Of a stretch of DNA of 64,000 nt, positions 18,009 through 26,454 are shown piece by piece. The notes under the pieces were generated by a model. It did no database searches and was not told where the DNA came from. It was given only the letters and a program-made list of their open reading frames with translations. The stretch covers positions 1 through 64,000 of the forward strand of contig NZ_SJSM01000013.1 in NCBI RefSeq assembly GCF_004331685.1, given 5' to 3'. Position 1 is the first letter of the stretch. Every line of letters begins with the position of its first letter. The stretch is from Pedobacter hiemivivus. Its GTDB lineage: Bacteria; Bacteroidota; Bacteroidia; Sphingobacteriales; Sphingobacteriaceae. The position numbers were made by a program, and so were the translations under genes.

Positions 18009-18350
18009 ATGAATAAATTGATTTGGCATAAAATTGATACAGGAATTGAGAAAGGGGAATTTGTTAAGCAAATTATTGTTGATGGAAAAAAACTATGCTT
18101 GGTAAGTCATAAGGATGAGTTTTTCGTTGTGCAAAATTATTGTCCTCATGCAGGAGGTGTTTTGAGTGGTGGTTGGTGCAAAAATGGATATTTGATTTGT
18201 CCAATTCATCGCTGGGAGTATAATTTACATACTGGCATGGGCGCAGAAGGACAGGGGGATTATATTGAGAAGTACCCTGTAGAAATAAAACCCGACGGGT
18301 TGTACGTCGGGTTTAAAAAAAGTTGGATTAAAAGGCTTTTTGGTAGTTAA
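18009..18350 (+). CDS. Rieske [2Fe-2S] ferredoxin-like protein
   Basis: A 113-residue soluble protein consisting of one Rieske domain. The two cluster-binding motifs are NYCPHAGGVLSGG (CxH) and ICPIHRWEYN (CxxH), spaced as in NirD and dioxygenase ferredoxins. No signal peptide or membrane anchor is present. It could pass electrons to an oxygenase or reductase, but no such enzyme is adjacent. It diverges from queE and converges on folD, whose likely terminator lies inside its last codons. Confidence 0.85.
   Translation: MNKLIWHKIDTGIEKGEFVKQIIVDGKKLCLVSHKDEFFVVQNYCPHAGGVLSGGWCKNGYLICPIHRWEYNLHTGMGAEGQGDYIEKYPVEIKPDGLYVGFKKSWIKRLFGS
18288..18314 (-). terminator. Probable folD terminator embedded in the Rieske coding region
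   Basis: AAACCCGACG (18288-18297) pairs perfectly with CGTCGGGTTT (18305-18314) around a seven-base loop. Read on the minus strand the stem is followed by TTTTATTT. It lies 47 bases past the folD stop, within the final codons of the opposing Rieske gene. On the plus strand it is followed by an A-run, so it is oriented for folD. Confidence 0.65.
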
Positions 18351-18360
18351 ATTAATCGCC

Positions 18361-19242
18361 TTAGCTATAAATTTCTCCTTTTGCAGAAGCTAGTGTGTTT
18401 TTAAGTAAACCTACAATAGTCATTAAGCCTACACCTCCGGGAACCGGAGTGATCCATGAAGATTTAGGGGCCACATTTTCAAAATCAACATCACCATATA
18501 GCTTGTAACCAGATTTAGTCTGATCTGAAGTCTCTCTGTTTATACCAACATCAATGATGATAGCACCTGGTTTCACCATATCAGCCGTTACGAAGTTCTT
18601 TTTGCCAATTGCTGCGACAATGATGTCAGCCTGTAGTGCCAATTCTTTTAAATTAGCCGTTTTACTATGTGTAAGCGTTACAGTACAGTTGCCTGGATTT
18701 GCATTACGTGCCATTAAAATACTCATTGGACTGCCAACAATATTGCTTCTGCCCACCACTACACAATGTTTACCCGTAGTGTCTATTTGGTAAGCTTGTA
18801 GCATTAGTAAGATACCATAAGGCGTAGCAGGAATAAAGCAAGGAAGATTACGCATCATTCTGCCTAAGTTCACAGGATGGAAACCATCTACATCTTTACG
18901 GTAATCTATTTTTTCAGTTACTTTTTCCGGATCGATATGTTTAGGCAACGGAAGTTGTACGATTAAGCCGTCAACACCTGCATCCTGATTGATCTCTTCA
19001 ATTTTCTGTAGTAATTCCTCTTCTGTTACTGTAACCTCATATCTGATCAGCGAAGATTGGAATCCAACCTTTTCACAGTTTTTCATTTTACTAGCAACAT
19101 AAGTTTCACTACCACCGTCATTACCAACTAAAATTGCTATCAGATGTGGTTTCCTACCACTCTTAGCTAAAAAATCTGCAGCTTCAACTGCTATTTCCTG
19201 TTTTATTTTTTCAGATGCGAATTTTCCGTCTAGTAATTGCAT
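18361..19242 (-). CDS. folD: Methylenetetrahydrofolate dehydrogenase / cyclohydrolase
   Basis: Bifunctional one-carbon enzyme (293 residues) interconverting 5,10-methylene-, 5,10-methenyl- and 10-formyl-tetrahydrofolate. The catalytic region shows [16 protein letters not shown] with the active lysine, [15 protein letters not shown], and the NAD(P)-binding [34 protein letters not shown] is the second family signature. It is transcribed as a single gene or with the upstream lepA region on the minus strand. Its probable terminator lies in the neighbouring convergent gene. Confidence 0.95.
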   Translation of the reverse strand: MQLLDGKFASEKIKQEIAVEAADFLAKSGRKPHLIAILVGNDGGSETYVASKMKNCEKVGFQSSLIRYEVTVTEEELLQKIEEINQDAGVDGLIVQLPLPKHIDPEKVTEKIDYRKDVDGFHPVNLGRMMRNLPCFIPATPYGILLMLQAYQIDTTGKHCVVVGRSNIVGSPMSILMARNANPGNCTVTLTHSKTANLKELALQADIIVAAIGKKNFVTADMVKPGAIIIDVGINRETSDQTKSGYKLYGDVDFENVAPKSSWITPVPGGVGLMTIVGLLKNTLASAKGEIYS

Positions 19243-19297
19243 GTAGTGATCGTGTTGTTTTTTGGTTATAAATTTAGGTAAAGTTAAATGTAGGAGC

Positions 19298-21085
19298 TTA
19301 ATCCAGTTTAAGTACCGCCATAAAGGCCGTTTGAGGAATTTCTACGTTTCCAACCTGACGCATACGTTTCTTTCCTTGTTTCTGTTTTTCAAGTAACTTA
19401 CGCTTACGAGAAATATCTCCACCGTAACATTTGGCGGTAACATCTTTACGTAAAGCACTAAGCGTTTCGCGGGCAATAACTTTTGCACCAATAGATGCTT
19501 GTATCTTAATTTCGAATTGTTGACGAGGGATTAATTCTCTCAGTTTCTCACAAATTTTCTTTCCAAAATCGTAAGCATTACTACGGTGAATCAATGAAGA
19601 TAAAGCATCCACAGGCTCTTCATTTAATAACACATCCAGTCTTACTAAATCCGACTTGCGATAACCAATCTGATGATAATCAAATGATGCATAACCTTTG
19701 GAAATCGTTTTTAATTTATCATAAAAGTCGAATACAATTTCACCCATTGGCATTTCAAAAACCAATTCTACCCGGTCTGATGTGAGGTAAGACTGATTTG
19801 CAATGATTCCCCTTTTCTGAATACAAAGTGACATTACCGGTCCAACAAATTCGGCTTTAGTAATGATATTTGCTTTTATAAAAGGTTCTTCCACGGAATC
19901 CAATTTACTTGGATCTGGTAAATCAGATGGATTGTTTACAATAACTTTATCGCCCTTGGTGGTGTATGCAATATAAGATACGTTGGGTACGGTTGTAATA
20001 ACCGTCATGTCAAATTCACGCTCCAAACGTTCCTGGATAATCTCCATGTGCAACATGCCAAGGAATCCGCAACGGAAACCAAAACCTAATGCCGCAGAGC
20101 TTTCTGGTTCGAAAACGATAGAAGCATCATTCAATTGCAACTTGTGCATTGCCTCACGCAATTCTTCAAATTCGTCAGTATCAACAGGGTAAATACCAGC
20201 AAAAACCATTGGCTTAACCTCTTCAAAACCTTGAATTGACACCAATGATGGTCTATCAACGGTAGTAATTGTATCACCAACTTTTACCTCACGAGCTTCT
20301 TTGATCCCGGAAATAATATAACCTACATCACCAGTTTTAACAACTTTACGGGGCGACATATCCAGTTTCAGGATACCAACTTCGTCAGCTAAATATTGTT
20401 TACCAGTGTTTATGAATTTAACTTTGTCGCCCTTTTTAATTTCACCATTTACTACTTTATAGTAAGCGATGATTCCTCTGAAAGGGTTAAAAACTGAATC
20501 GAAAATTAGGGCTTGTAAAGGTGCATCAGGGTCACCCACAGGAGCAGGGACACGATCTACAATAGCCTGAATGATATCTGGAATACCAAGCCCCGTTTTA
20601 CCCGATGCTGGAATAATATCTTCACGTTTACATCCTATTAAATCAATAATCTGGTCTTTCACTTCCTCAGGCATTGCCCCAGGTAAATCCATCTTATTTA
20701 AAATTGGGATAATTTCAAGGTCGTGTTCTAATGCTAAGTATAAGTTTGAAATTGTTTGCGCCTGAATTCCCTGAGAGGCATCAACAATAAGCAAGGCACC
20801 TTCGCAAGCTGCGATAGAACGCGAAACTTCGTAAGAAAAATCTACGTGTCCAGGTGTATCAATCAGGTTGAAATTGTATTCAATTTCACCAACCTTGTAA
20901 TTCATTTGTATGGCGTGGCTTTTTATTGTGATCCCACGCTCACGTTCTAAATCCATATTGTCAAGCAACTGAGCTTGAGACTCACGTTGAGAAATGGTAT
21001 TAGTGTATTCTAATAGACGGTCAGCTAAAGTGCTTTTTCCGTGATCAATATGTGCAATTATGCAAAAATTACGTATGTGCTTCAT
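19298..21085 (-). CDS. lepA: Elongation factor 4 (LepA)
   Basis: A 595-residue translational GTPase that acts on ribosomes during initiation or stalled elongation. The G1 loop is [19 protein letters not shown]2/switch I includes [16 protein letters not shown]3 is [13 protein letters not shown] and G4 is LNKMDLPGA. The EF-G-like domains II, III and V follow, with the LepA-specific C-terminal domain ending [15 protein letters not shown] and [11 protein letters not shown]. Length and domain order are complete. A -7 element stands directly upstream. Confidence 0.97.
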   Translation of the reverse strand: MKHIRNFCIIAHIDHGKSTLADRLLEYTNTISQRESQAQLLDNMDLERERGITIKSHAIQMNYKVGEIEYNFNLIDTPGHVDFSYEVSRSIAACEGALLIVDASQGIQAQTISNLYLALEHDLEIIPILNKMDLPGAMPEEVKDQIIDLIGCKREDIIPASGKTGLGIPDIIQAIVDRVPAPVGDPDAPLQALIFDSVFNPFRGIIAYYKVVNGEIKKGDKVKFINTGKQYLADEVGILKLDMSPRKVVKTGDVGYIISGIKEAREVKVGDTITTVDRPSLVSIQGFEEVKPMVFAGIYPVDTDEFEELREAMHKLQLNDASIVFEPESSAALGFGFRCGFLGMLHMEIIQERLEREFDMTVITTVPNVSYIAYTTKGDKVIVNNPSDLPDPSKLDSVEEPFIKANIITKAEFVGPVMSLCIQKRGIIANQSYLTSDRVELVFEMPMGEIVFDFYDKLKTISKGYASFDYHQIGYRKSDLVRLDVLLNEEPVDALSSLIHRSNAYDFGKKICEKLRELIPRQQFEIKIQASIGAKVIARETLSALRKDVTAKCYGGDISRKRKLLEKQKQGKKRMRQVGNVEIPQTAFMAVLKLD

Positions 21086-21093
21086 CAGTGGCG

Positions 21094-21101
21094 CAAATAT
21101 A
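21094..21101 (-). promoter_or_regulatory. Candidate -7 element (TATATTTG) for lepA
   Basis: TATATTTG on the minus strand matches TAnnTTTG and lies eight bases before the lepA ATG, so any leader would be very short. No good -33 element is apparent. Confidence 0.45.
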
Positions 21102-21115
21102 GCATTTTGCCTTGA

Positions 21116-21919
21116 TTATACGATATTAAACTGATCAGCATCTTTTAAGAAAGGGAAACTTCTACGGGTTTTTACCAATTCTTCGTAGCCAATGCTAAAA
21201 GTGTACAGGTCTTCATCCTCGGGTTTATAATAAACGGTTTTGCCCATTGGATCAATACACATAGAGTGCCCACTATGATAAACCTCTTTGCCATCATGGC
21301 CAATCCTATTGGCTGCAATTACATAGCTTTGGTTTTCAATTGCTCTGGCGGGAATTAGTGCCTTCCAGTGTGCTGATCGTTTATCAGGCCAGCTGGCGAT
21401 TAACAATAAGATGTCGTATTCTTCATTTTGATTACGTAACCAAACCGGAAAACGAAGGTCGTAACAGATTGCTAAACGTATTTTCCAACCCTTTAATTCC
21501 ACGATAACTTTATCTTTTCCTGGAGTATATGTTTTATCTTCATCACCCAATCCAAATAAGTGCCTTTTGTCATAGTGACTGGAATCGCCGTTTGGCAGCA
21601 TCCAGATCAGGCGGTTATAATAATTCCCATTTTCTTTAATGATCAGACTTCCGGTAACTACGCAATCATATTTATTGGCTATTGAGTGCATCCATTGCAT
21701 AGTTTTTCCATTCATTTCTTCTGCAAGTTCGGCGGCATTCATGCTGAAGCCTGTGTTGAACATTTCAGGTAAAACAATTAGATCCGTTTTTTCCTTTACA
21801 CCAGATGATAGTCTTAAAGTAAGGTTTTGCAGGTTTTTATCAATATTTTCCCAGAACAGGTATGCCTGAAAAATAGTAACTTTAAGGTTATTTATGTTTA
21901 AGTAATTTGGGCTATCCAT
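21116..21919 (-). CDS. Carbon-nitrogen hydrolase, omega-amidase-like (YafV/NIT2 type)
   Basis: A 267-residue nitrilase-superfamily amidase. The catalytic triad is readable: Glu in LIVLPEMFNTGFSM, Lys in HYDKRHLFGLGDE and Cys in RLAICYDLRFPVW. These segments match YafV-type omega-amidases, which hydrolyse alpha-ketoglutaramate or alpha-ketosuccinamate. The gene lies 23 bases behind an aminotransferase of the methionine/glutamine (YbdL) type on the same strand, which fits the glutamine transaminase plus omega-amidase pair used in methionine salvage. The substrate is inferred from that context. Confidence 0.87.
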   Translation of the reverse strand: MDSPNYLNINNLKVTIFQAYLFWENIDKNLQNLTLRLSSGVKEKTDLIVLPEMFNTGFSMNAAELAEEMNGKTMQWMHSIANKYDCVVTGSLIIKENGNYYNRLIWMLPNGDSSHYDKRHLFGLGDEDKTYTPGKDKVIVELKGWKIRLAICYDLRFPVWLRNQNEEYDILLLIASWPDKRSAHWKALIPARAIENQSYVIAANRIGHDGKEVYHSGHSMCIDPMGKTVYYKPEDEDLYTFSIGYEELVKTRRSFPFLKDADQFNIV

Positions 21920-21942
21920 TATTCTAATTTATAGGGATTAAA

Positions 21943-23088
21943 TTATAATTTCATTAGTCTTTCAACGGCTTTTTCCAGTGTTTCTTGCTTTTTTGCAAAA
22001 CAAAATCGCAATACCTGATGATCTGTACTCCTAATATAGAAGGCTGAAACAGGGATACTAGCGACACCATATTCTTTAACCAGCCTTATAGCCATGTCTG
22101 TATCCTTTTCTTTATTTAGGTGAGCATAGCTAACACATTGGAAATAAGATCCGTTACAAGGTAGTAATTTAAAGTTGGTTTCCATGAGCAGGGAGCGGAA
22201 GAAATCTCGTTTCTGTTGAAAGAACCCAGGAAGGCTTGTGTAAGTCTCCGGATCTTTGAGGTAGTTGGCAATTCCCAGTTGCATAGGAGTATTTACACTA
22301 AAGACATTAAATTGGTGTACTTTTCTAAATTCCTTCATTAGTTGTTCGGGAGCAAGGCAATACCCCATTTTCCAACCCGTGGCATGCAGTAGTTTTCCAA
22401 ATGACGCCACAATAAAGCTTCTTTCTCTTAATTCAGGGTATAAAGCAATGCTTCGATGTTTATTGTCATCAAATATAATGTGTTCATATACCTCATCACT
22501 TAAAATCAAGATGTCAGTGTTCTTGGTTAATTTAATCAGTGCTTTTATGTCTTTTTCTGATAGAGTACAGCCTGTAGGGTTTTGCGGGCTGTTCAGGATA
22601 ATCATTTTAGTGTTAGCTGTAAATAGTTTTTTAACCATTTCCCAGTCTATTTCATAATTGGGCGGAGCCAGTTCGTAAGGCTTACACAAGCCCCCTAATA
22701 ATTTAATAGCTGGGGCATAACAATCATAAGCAGGTTCGAAAATGATCACCTCATCGCCAGAATTAATGCAAGAGCTTAAAGCTGTAAAAATTGCCTGAGT
22801 ACCACCTGCAGTAATCGTTACTTCAGTATCTGGATGGTAACTGGCTCCATATAAATTACTGACTTTCTCGGCAATCAGTTCTCTAAGAACTGGTAAACCC
22901 GGCATTGGAGCATATTGGTTAAAGCCTTTTTGCATGGCATCGTTCACAAAATTTAATAGTTTGGGATTGCAATCGTAGTCAGGGAAACCCTGAGACAAGT
23001 TAATTGCTTTATGCTCTTCTGCTAATTTCGACATTACAGTAAATATAGTAGTGCCGGTGTGTGGTAATTTTGAATTTATTGATATCAT
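21943..23088 (-). CDS. Methionine/glutamine aminotransferase (YbdL/KAT-like, class I/II)
   Basis: A 381-residue PLP enzyme of fold type I. Visible motifs are INLSQGFPDYDCNP at the N-terminus, NSPQNPTGC with the cofactor-contacting Asn, ILSDEVYEHIIFDD with the PLP-N1 aspartate, and ASFGKLLHATGWKMGY with the Schiff-base lysine. They match YbdL and kynurenine/glutamine transaminase K, which use methionine and glutamine. A longer frame begins at 23121, but homologues begin near MISINSKLPHTG, so 23088 is chosen. It precedes the omega-amidase gene, probably in one operon. Confidence 0.9.
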   Translation of the reverse strand: MISINSKLPHTGTTIFTVMSKLAEEHKAINLSQGFPDYDCNPKLLNFVNDAMQKGFNQYAPMPGLPVLRELIAEKVSNLYGASYHPDTEVTITAGGTQAIFTALSSCINSGDEVIIFEPAYDCYAPAIKLLGGLCKPYELAPPNYEIDWEMVKKLFTANTKMIILNSPQNPTGCTLSEKDIKALIKLTKNTDILILSDEVYEHIIFDDNKHRSIALYPELRERSFIVASFGKLLHATGWKMGYCLAPEQLMKEFRKVHQFNVFSVNTPMQLGIANYLKDPETYTSLPGFFQQKRDFFRSLLMETNFKLLPCNGSYFQCVSYAHLNKEKDTDMAIRLVKEYGVASIPVSAFYIRSTDHQVLRFCFAKKQETLEKAVERLMKL

Positions 23089-23156
23089 GTTACAGCGAAA
23101 ATAGAAATAATATTTTATCACCTTATGTCAGATTTATTTAATAATTTCAACCTGCT

Positions 23157-23927
23157 ATGAGTTTTAAAACAAAAGAGAGTAAGTTATTGCTCGTTCTTGG
23201 GAGCTTTTTTGTAGCTAATGCCATATTATCAGAGTTTATAGGAGTAAAGATCTTTACGGTAGAGGGAACCCTGGGAATCAAGCAATTTGACATTAGTTTA
23301 TTGGGTGTACCTAATTTATCTTTTAACATGTCGGCGGGAGTGTTAACCTGGCCTTTGATATTTATCATGACTGATATTATTAACGAATATTATGGCGTTA
23401 GGCAGGTTCGTTTTTTATCTGTATTGACCGCCATTTTAATTTCCTATGCTTTTATTGTAGTAGGGGCAGCCATGCATCTTACACCCTCAGGTTTTTGGAT
23501 AAATCAAAATATTAACGGACAACAAGTGAATATGAATGCTGCATTTGCGGGTATATTTGGGCAGGGAATGTGGATTATTGTTGGTTCTGTAATTGCTTTT
23601 TTAGTGGGCCAGATAGCTGATGTAGTTATTTTTCATCGCATTAAGGTGATTACTGGTGATAAAGCTTTATGGTTGCGTGCCACTGGTTCAACAGTTGTTT
23701 CACAATGTATTGATAGTTTTGTAGTAATCTTTATCGCATTCTATTTGAATCCGCAATACCACTGGAGTTGGCAAATGGTAGCCGCGATCGGTTTGGTTAA
23801 TTATACATATAAGTTTATTGTAGCCATTTTAATGACACCTTTACTGTACCTGGTGCATGGTATTATTGATAATTTCTTAGGAAAGGACCTGGCGCAACGA
23901 ATGATTAAAATGGCTGGAAGGAGATAG
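23157..23927 (+). CDS. yhhQ: Queuosine precursor transporter (YhhQ/VUT_1 family)
   Basis: A 256-residue inner-membrane protein with about six hydrophobic segments, belonging to the family that imports preQ0/preQ1. Typical features are the opening GSFFVANAILSEFIGVKIF, the TDIINEYYG motif near residue 78, and the conserved LRATGSTVVSQCIDSFVV segment near 180. It could salvage the base that QueE (17307-17930) helps make. It diverges from the aminotransferase gene and converges on the Rnk-like gene. The family call is firm; the exact substrate is inferred. Confidence 0.88.
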   Translation: MSFKTKESKLLLVLGSFFVANAILSEFIGVKIFTVEGTLGIKQFDISLLGVPNLSFNMSAGVLTWPLIFIMTDIINEYYGVRQVRFLSVLTAILISYAFIVVGAAMHLTPSGFWINQNINGQQVNMNAAFAGIFGQGMWIIVGSVIAFLVGQIADVVIFHRIKVITGDKALWLRATGSTVVSQCIDSFVVIFIAFYLNPQYHWSWQMVAAIGLVNYTYKFIVAILMTPLLYLVHGIIDNFLGKDLAQRMIKMAGRR

Positions 23928-23946
23928 GGCGGTTCCCAATATCTCC
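23920..23946. terminator. Hairpin at the convergent ends of yhhQ and the Rnk-like gene
   Basis: GGAGATA (23920-23926) pairs with TATCTCC (23940-23946), and GGG (23927-23929) with CCC (23935-23937), leaving a two-base bulge and a five-base loop. The stem includes the yhhQ stop codon. There is only a weak T-rich tail, so termination strength is uncertain. Confidence 0.4.
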
Positions 23947-23966
23947 TGAGTGATGTTTTAAGCCAA

Positions 23967-24344
23967 TTAGAGTCTGTTAACTTCAAGAATTTTGAATTCC
24001 TGTATACCATCAGGCATTTCCCAATTGATACTGTCGCCTGTTCTGTAGCCAAATAAGGCAATGCCTATTGGTGCGAATACAGATACTTTTTGAACTTTGA
24101 TATTTGCTTCTTCGGGCATGACTAGCTTAAATGTAAATTCTTTTCCTGATTTTACATTTGCTATCCTGGCTTCCGATTTTAAACATACAACATCTGATGG
24201 GAGCTCGTCTTCAGAATAAATTGTGGCTGCTTTTAGCTCTGCTTGTAGTTTTTCTTTATTGTAAGCGCTCATATTTGATTTTTCCAAATGCTCTTTTAAA
24301 AGTTTGAAGTCGCTTTTTGACAGTGATAATGATTTTGTTTCCAT
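23967..24344 (-). CDS. GreA/GreB-family (Rnk-like) RNA polymerase-binding factor
   Basis: A 125-residue protein with a short N-terminal helical part and the GreA/GreB C-terminal FKBP-like domain (about residues 45-125; FKLVMPEEANIKVQKVSVFAPIG and GYRTGDSINWEMP-like segments). Without the long Gre coiled coil with its acidic tip, it resembles Rnk, a regulator of nucleoside diphosphate kinase that binds RNA polymerase. A role at the polymerase secondary channel is likely but inferred. It is probably transcribed alone, converging on the queuosine transporter gene. Confidence 0.82.
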   Translation of the reverse strand: METKSLSLSKSDFKLLKEHLEKSNMSAYNKEKLQAELKAATIYSEDELPSDVVCLKSEARIANVKSGKEFTFKLVMPEEANIKVQKVSVFAPIGIALFGYRTGDSINWEMPDGIQEFKILEVNRL

Positions 24345-24459
24345 GATTTATATGTATTAATATAATTATTGAACTAGGCTCAAACGCAAACTGAACGATA
24401 ACCCGATTTACAGGCTGCTATAATGCTCCGTTAAAAAAATGTATAGAATAGTTTATCAG

Positions 24460-24510
24460 AAAAAATCTGAGCCCCTGAATCGAAGAAGGTAAAAGGAATG
24501 ATTCGGGGCT
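24460..24510 (-). terminator. Intrinsic terminator after the RES toxin region
   Basis: AGCCCC-T-GAATC (24470-24481) pairs with GATTC-GGGGCT (24500-24510), with one bulged T and an 18-base loop. On the minus strand the stem is followed by CAGATTTTTT. It lies directly at the stop of the small minus-strand ORF 24510-24656, which suggests that the toxin-antitoxin transcript runs through that ORF and stops here. Confidence 0.6.
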
Positions 24511-24656
24511 TAAATGATAAAGTCCTTACTCGTGATTTGAAAGGTGAAGCCTAATGGATAGTTTTCTCTAAAAAACTTTTTGAATAGGGCATAGGCCTGC
24601 AATTGACTTTTATTGTAAGTCACCACTAAAGCTTTATGAATCCCTTTTTGTTCCAT
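24510..24656 (-). CDS. Possible small ORF (48 aa) downstream of the RES toxin
   Basis: An ATG-initiated reading frame of 48 codons begins 48 bases after the toxin stop and ends at an intrinsic terminator on the same strand. The predicted peptide starts MEQKGIHKALVVTYN, is rich in aromatic and basic residues (QLQAYALFKKFF in the middle) and ends in SKDFII. It has no signal peptide. I do not recognise a family. Its position inside the toxin-antitoxin transcript is the main argument that it is real; it could also be a degraded remnant or untranslated spacer. Confidence 0.35.
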   Translation of the reverse strand: MEQKGIHKALVVTYNKSQLQAYALFKKFFRENYPLGFTFQITSKDFII

Positions 24657-24704
24657 TTTTGCTAATGTCGTCAGCTTTTTCTAAAATTCAAAGTAAAATG
24701 AATA

Positions 24705-25157
24705 TTATGACATTTTTATCCTTTTATCAAAAATGAAATCCTCGGATTTTAACAATTTGATAGACTTGAAATCCGGATGGAGTGGATTGATGATGTAATT
24801 GTATTCGGCATGGATGATGGAAGATGGAACTTTTAGGATAGCAGATTTTTTTTCCTTTACCCAATCTTCCCCTAATTTTTGAGTAATTGGTATTTGACTA
24901 AATTCGGTCCAGTTTGCTGGGAGTTTTTTTTGTTCAATAGTCAGAATACAGAGGTCATCCGGTATTACAATGGTCATTACTTTAAAAAGATGGTTCAATC
25001 CAACCTGATTTCTGTGAACCACATTTTCGAGGCAAGCTAGCGAACGTGAGCCTGCAGTGTAGATCATTTCAACATCATTGGGATTCCATCGGGCAGCTCT
25101 GCCCGAGGCGTTTAATGTAGTCGCATATTTAGCTAGTGCAATACGGAATACCTGCAT
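24705..25157 (-). CDS. RES-domain toxin (NAD+-degrading)
   Basis: A 150-residue RES protein. The three letters naming the domain can be placed at Arg20 (ASGRAARWNP), Glu44 (CLENVVH) and Ser112/113 (VPSSIIHAEYNYIINPLHP). RES toxins such as MbcT and RES-Xre systems consume NAD+ and halt growth. The gene follows the antitoxin gene by two bases on the same strand, as in RES-Xre modules. All key residues are present, so the toxin appears intact. Confidence 0.9.
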   Translation of the reverse strand: MQVFRIALAKYATTLNASGRAARWNPNDVEMIYTAGSRSLACLENVVHRNQVGLNHLFKVMTIVIPDDLCILTIEQKKLPANWTEFSQIPITQKLGEDWVKEKKSAILKVPSSIIHAEYNYIINPLHPDFKSIKLLKSEDFIFDKRIKMS

Positions 25158-25159
25158 AA

Positions 25160-25618
25160 CTAGGCTAAATCACCGTATTCTATTCTGATTAGTTCTTCTT
25201 CTATAAGAGAAATACCGGTAATTGTATCCATCAAATCAAAGGGGATTTTATTACCAAGGCCATATGAAGGTGTATTTAGCCATTGATGAAATGCATCTGC
25301 AGAACCAAACACAGCTATGCCCTTATCAAACAAAGAAAACGACTTTAAAAGCTTTTCGCTTAAAGGGGCATCTAATTTTGAAGAATTAGAAACGTAATTT
25401 TGTATGGTTTTAACATTGGTTTTGAAAGTATCTTGAAATTCTTCTTTGCTAAAGCCGGATAGTGTTAAAAAATCAAGCGCCGCTTTCGCAGGTAAGCCTT
25501 TTTTAGAATTTGTAAGTAGACTTATTGAATTGCCGTATAGGGATTGATATGGTGCTATTAGCTCGGCAACAACGGATAATTTAGTTTTGGTTTTATAAGG
25601 TTTTTGAGTAGCAGCCAT
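25160..25618 (-). CDS. Xre/MbcA/ParS-type antitoxin (DUF2384)
   Basis: A 152-residue antitoxin expected to bind and block the RES toxin and to repress its own promoter. The N-terminal half (about 30-85) is a divergent helix-turn-helix (SVVAELIAPYQSLYGNS, GFSKEEFQDTFKTNVKTIQNY in parts), and the C-terminal DUF2384 region is seen in KGIAVFGSADAFHQWLNTPSYGLGN, followed by an acidic helix. It is the first gene of the pair, preceded by a -7 element at 25642-25649. Confidence 0.9.
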   Translation of the reverse strand: MAATQKPYKTKTKLSVVAELIAPYQSLYGNSISLLTNSKKGLPAKAALDFLTLSGFSKEEFQDTFKTNVKTIQNYVSNSSKLDAPLSEKLLKSFSLFDKGIAVFGSADAFHQWLNTPSYGLGNKIPFDLMDTITGISLIEEELIRIEYGDLA

Positions 25619-25641
25619 AATTTCTCGTATTTAAGGTTATT

Positions 25642-25649
25642 CAAATTTA
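25642..25649 (-). promoter_or_regulatory. Candidate -7 element (TAAATTTG) for the toxin-antitoxin operon
   Basis: TAAATTTG on the minus strand matches TAnnTTTG and lies 24 bases upstream of the antitoxin ATG. It would be the place where antitoxin autorepression acts. Confidence 0.5.
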
Positions 25650-25682
25650 AGAAATTTTTCTTATATTATTAGAATTTTTTCT

Positions 25683-26045
25683 TCAAGCGGATAGTTGCCC
25701 TTTAACCTGATGAATAAAATGATTAAGGTCAAATGGTTTACTAATAAAATCATCTGCTCCAGCTTCATCTAATGCCGACTTTTCAGCCGCATGGGCAGAC
25801 ATGATGATGATTGGAATGTTTAATGTCTCTGTATCTGATTTTAGTGTGCGACATATATTAATGCCATTACCATCCGGCAACATTACATCTAAAATAATCA
25901 GATTTGGTTTTTGCCTATGCAAACTTCTATAGAATGCAGTTGCAGTCGCAAAAGCCTCGACCTCATACCCCTCTTCTAAAAGTACATACTCAATAATAAA
26001 CCGAATGTCTTCATCATCTTCAATAAGGTGTATAAATTTAGCCAT
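25683..26045 (-). CDS. Single-domain response regulator (CheY-like receiver)
   Basis: A 120-residue phospho-acceptor domain without an output domain. The acidic pocket (E9-D11), phospho-acceptor Asp53 (IILDVMLPDG), Ser83 (IIMSAHA) and Lys103 (FISKPFD) are all present. It would receive a phosphoryl group from a histidine kinase or phosphorelay and act by protein contact. No kinase gene is adjacent, so it is an orphan. It lies upstream of the toxin-antitoxin operon on the same strand, 64 bases away, and seems unrelated to it. Confidence 0.93.
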   Translation of the reverse strand: MAKFIHLIEDDEDIRFIIEYVLLEEGYEVEAFATATAFYRSLHRQKPNLIILDVMLPDGNGINICRTLKSDTETLNIPIIIMSAHAAEKSALDEAGADDFISKPFDLNHFIHQVKGQLSA

Positions 26046-26188
26046 AATTGATGTTTGCTGCGAGATAATTCTGAATAGGATAACTTAGAAAATAACCCTT
26101 TTAGGGCTCAAAAGGTTTTAAAATAATAAAGATTGAATAGAAAAATGCAATACAAGGCAAGTTCTGTACGATTATTTGTAAAAAAATA

Positions 26189-26196
26189 TATATTTG
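26189..26196 (+). promoter_or_regulatory. Candidate -7 element (TATATTTG) for the histone-like gene
   Basis: TATATTTG matches TAnnTTTG and lies 65 bases before the ATG at 26262, leaving a leader of about 60 bases. Confidence 0.45.
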
Positions 26197-26261
26197 GCTT
26201 AAATTAAAATGGGAACGGTATAAGCAGCTTCCATATTATTAAAAGAAAAAACACAAAAAAC

Positions 26262-26441
26262 ATGGAAAAATTTTCAAAAGTTAAAGAATTATTAGCTTCT
26301 GTTGAAGCTGATGCAGAGAAATTTTACAGTGCAGGAAACAATGCTGCAGGTACAAGAGTACGTAAAGCTATGCAAGATTTAAAAGTACTTGCTCAAGAGA
26401 TCCGTACCGAAGTAACAGAAAAGAAAAATACTGGTAAATAA
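26262..26441 (+). CDS. Histone H1-like small DNA-associated protein (Hc1 family)
   Basis: A 59-residue, largely helical, charged protein (MEKFSKVKELLASVEAD at the start; NNAAGTRVRKAMQDLKVLAQ in the middle; a lysine-rich end). It matches the small histone H1/Hc1-like proteins conserved in Bacteroidota, with the GNNAAGTRVRKAMQ segment as the clearest mark. The probable role is nucleoid association. It forms a compact single-gene unit: -7 element, about 60-base leader, gene, and a strong terminator directly after. Confidence 0.85.
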   Translation: MEKFSKVKELLASVEADAEKFYSAGNNAAGTRVRKAMQDLKVLAQEIRTEVTEKKNTGK

Positions 26442-26454
26442 TATCTGATGCTCT

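Noticed and set aside
22265-22657. 130-codon frame opposite the aminotransferase gene
   Set aside because: It lies antisense to the conserved PLP-binding region and has no protein-family features.
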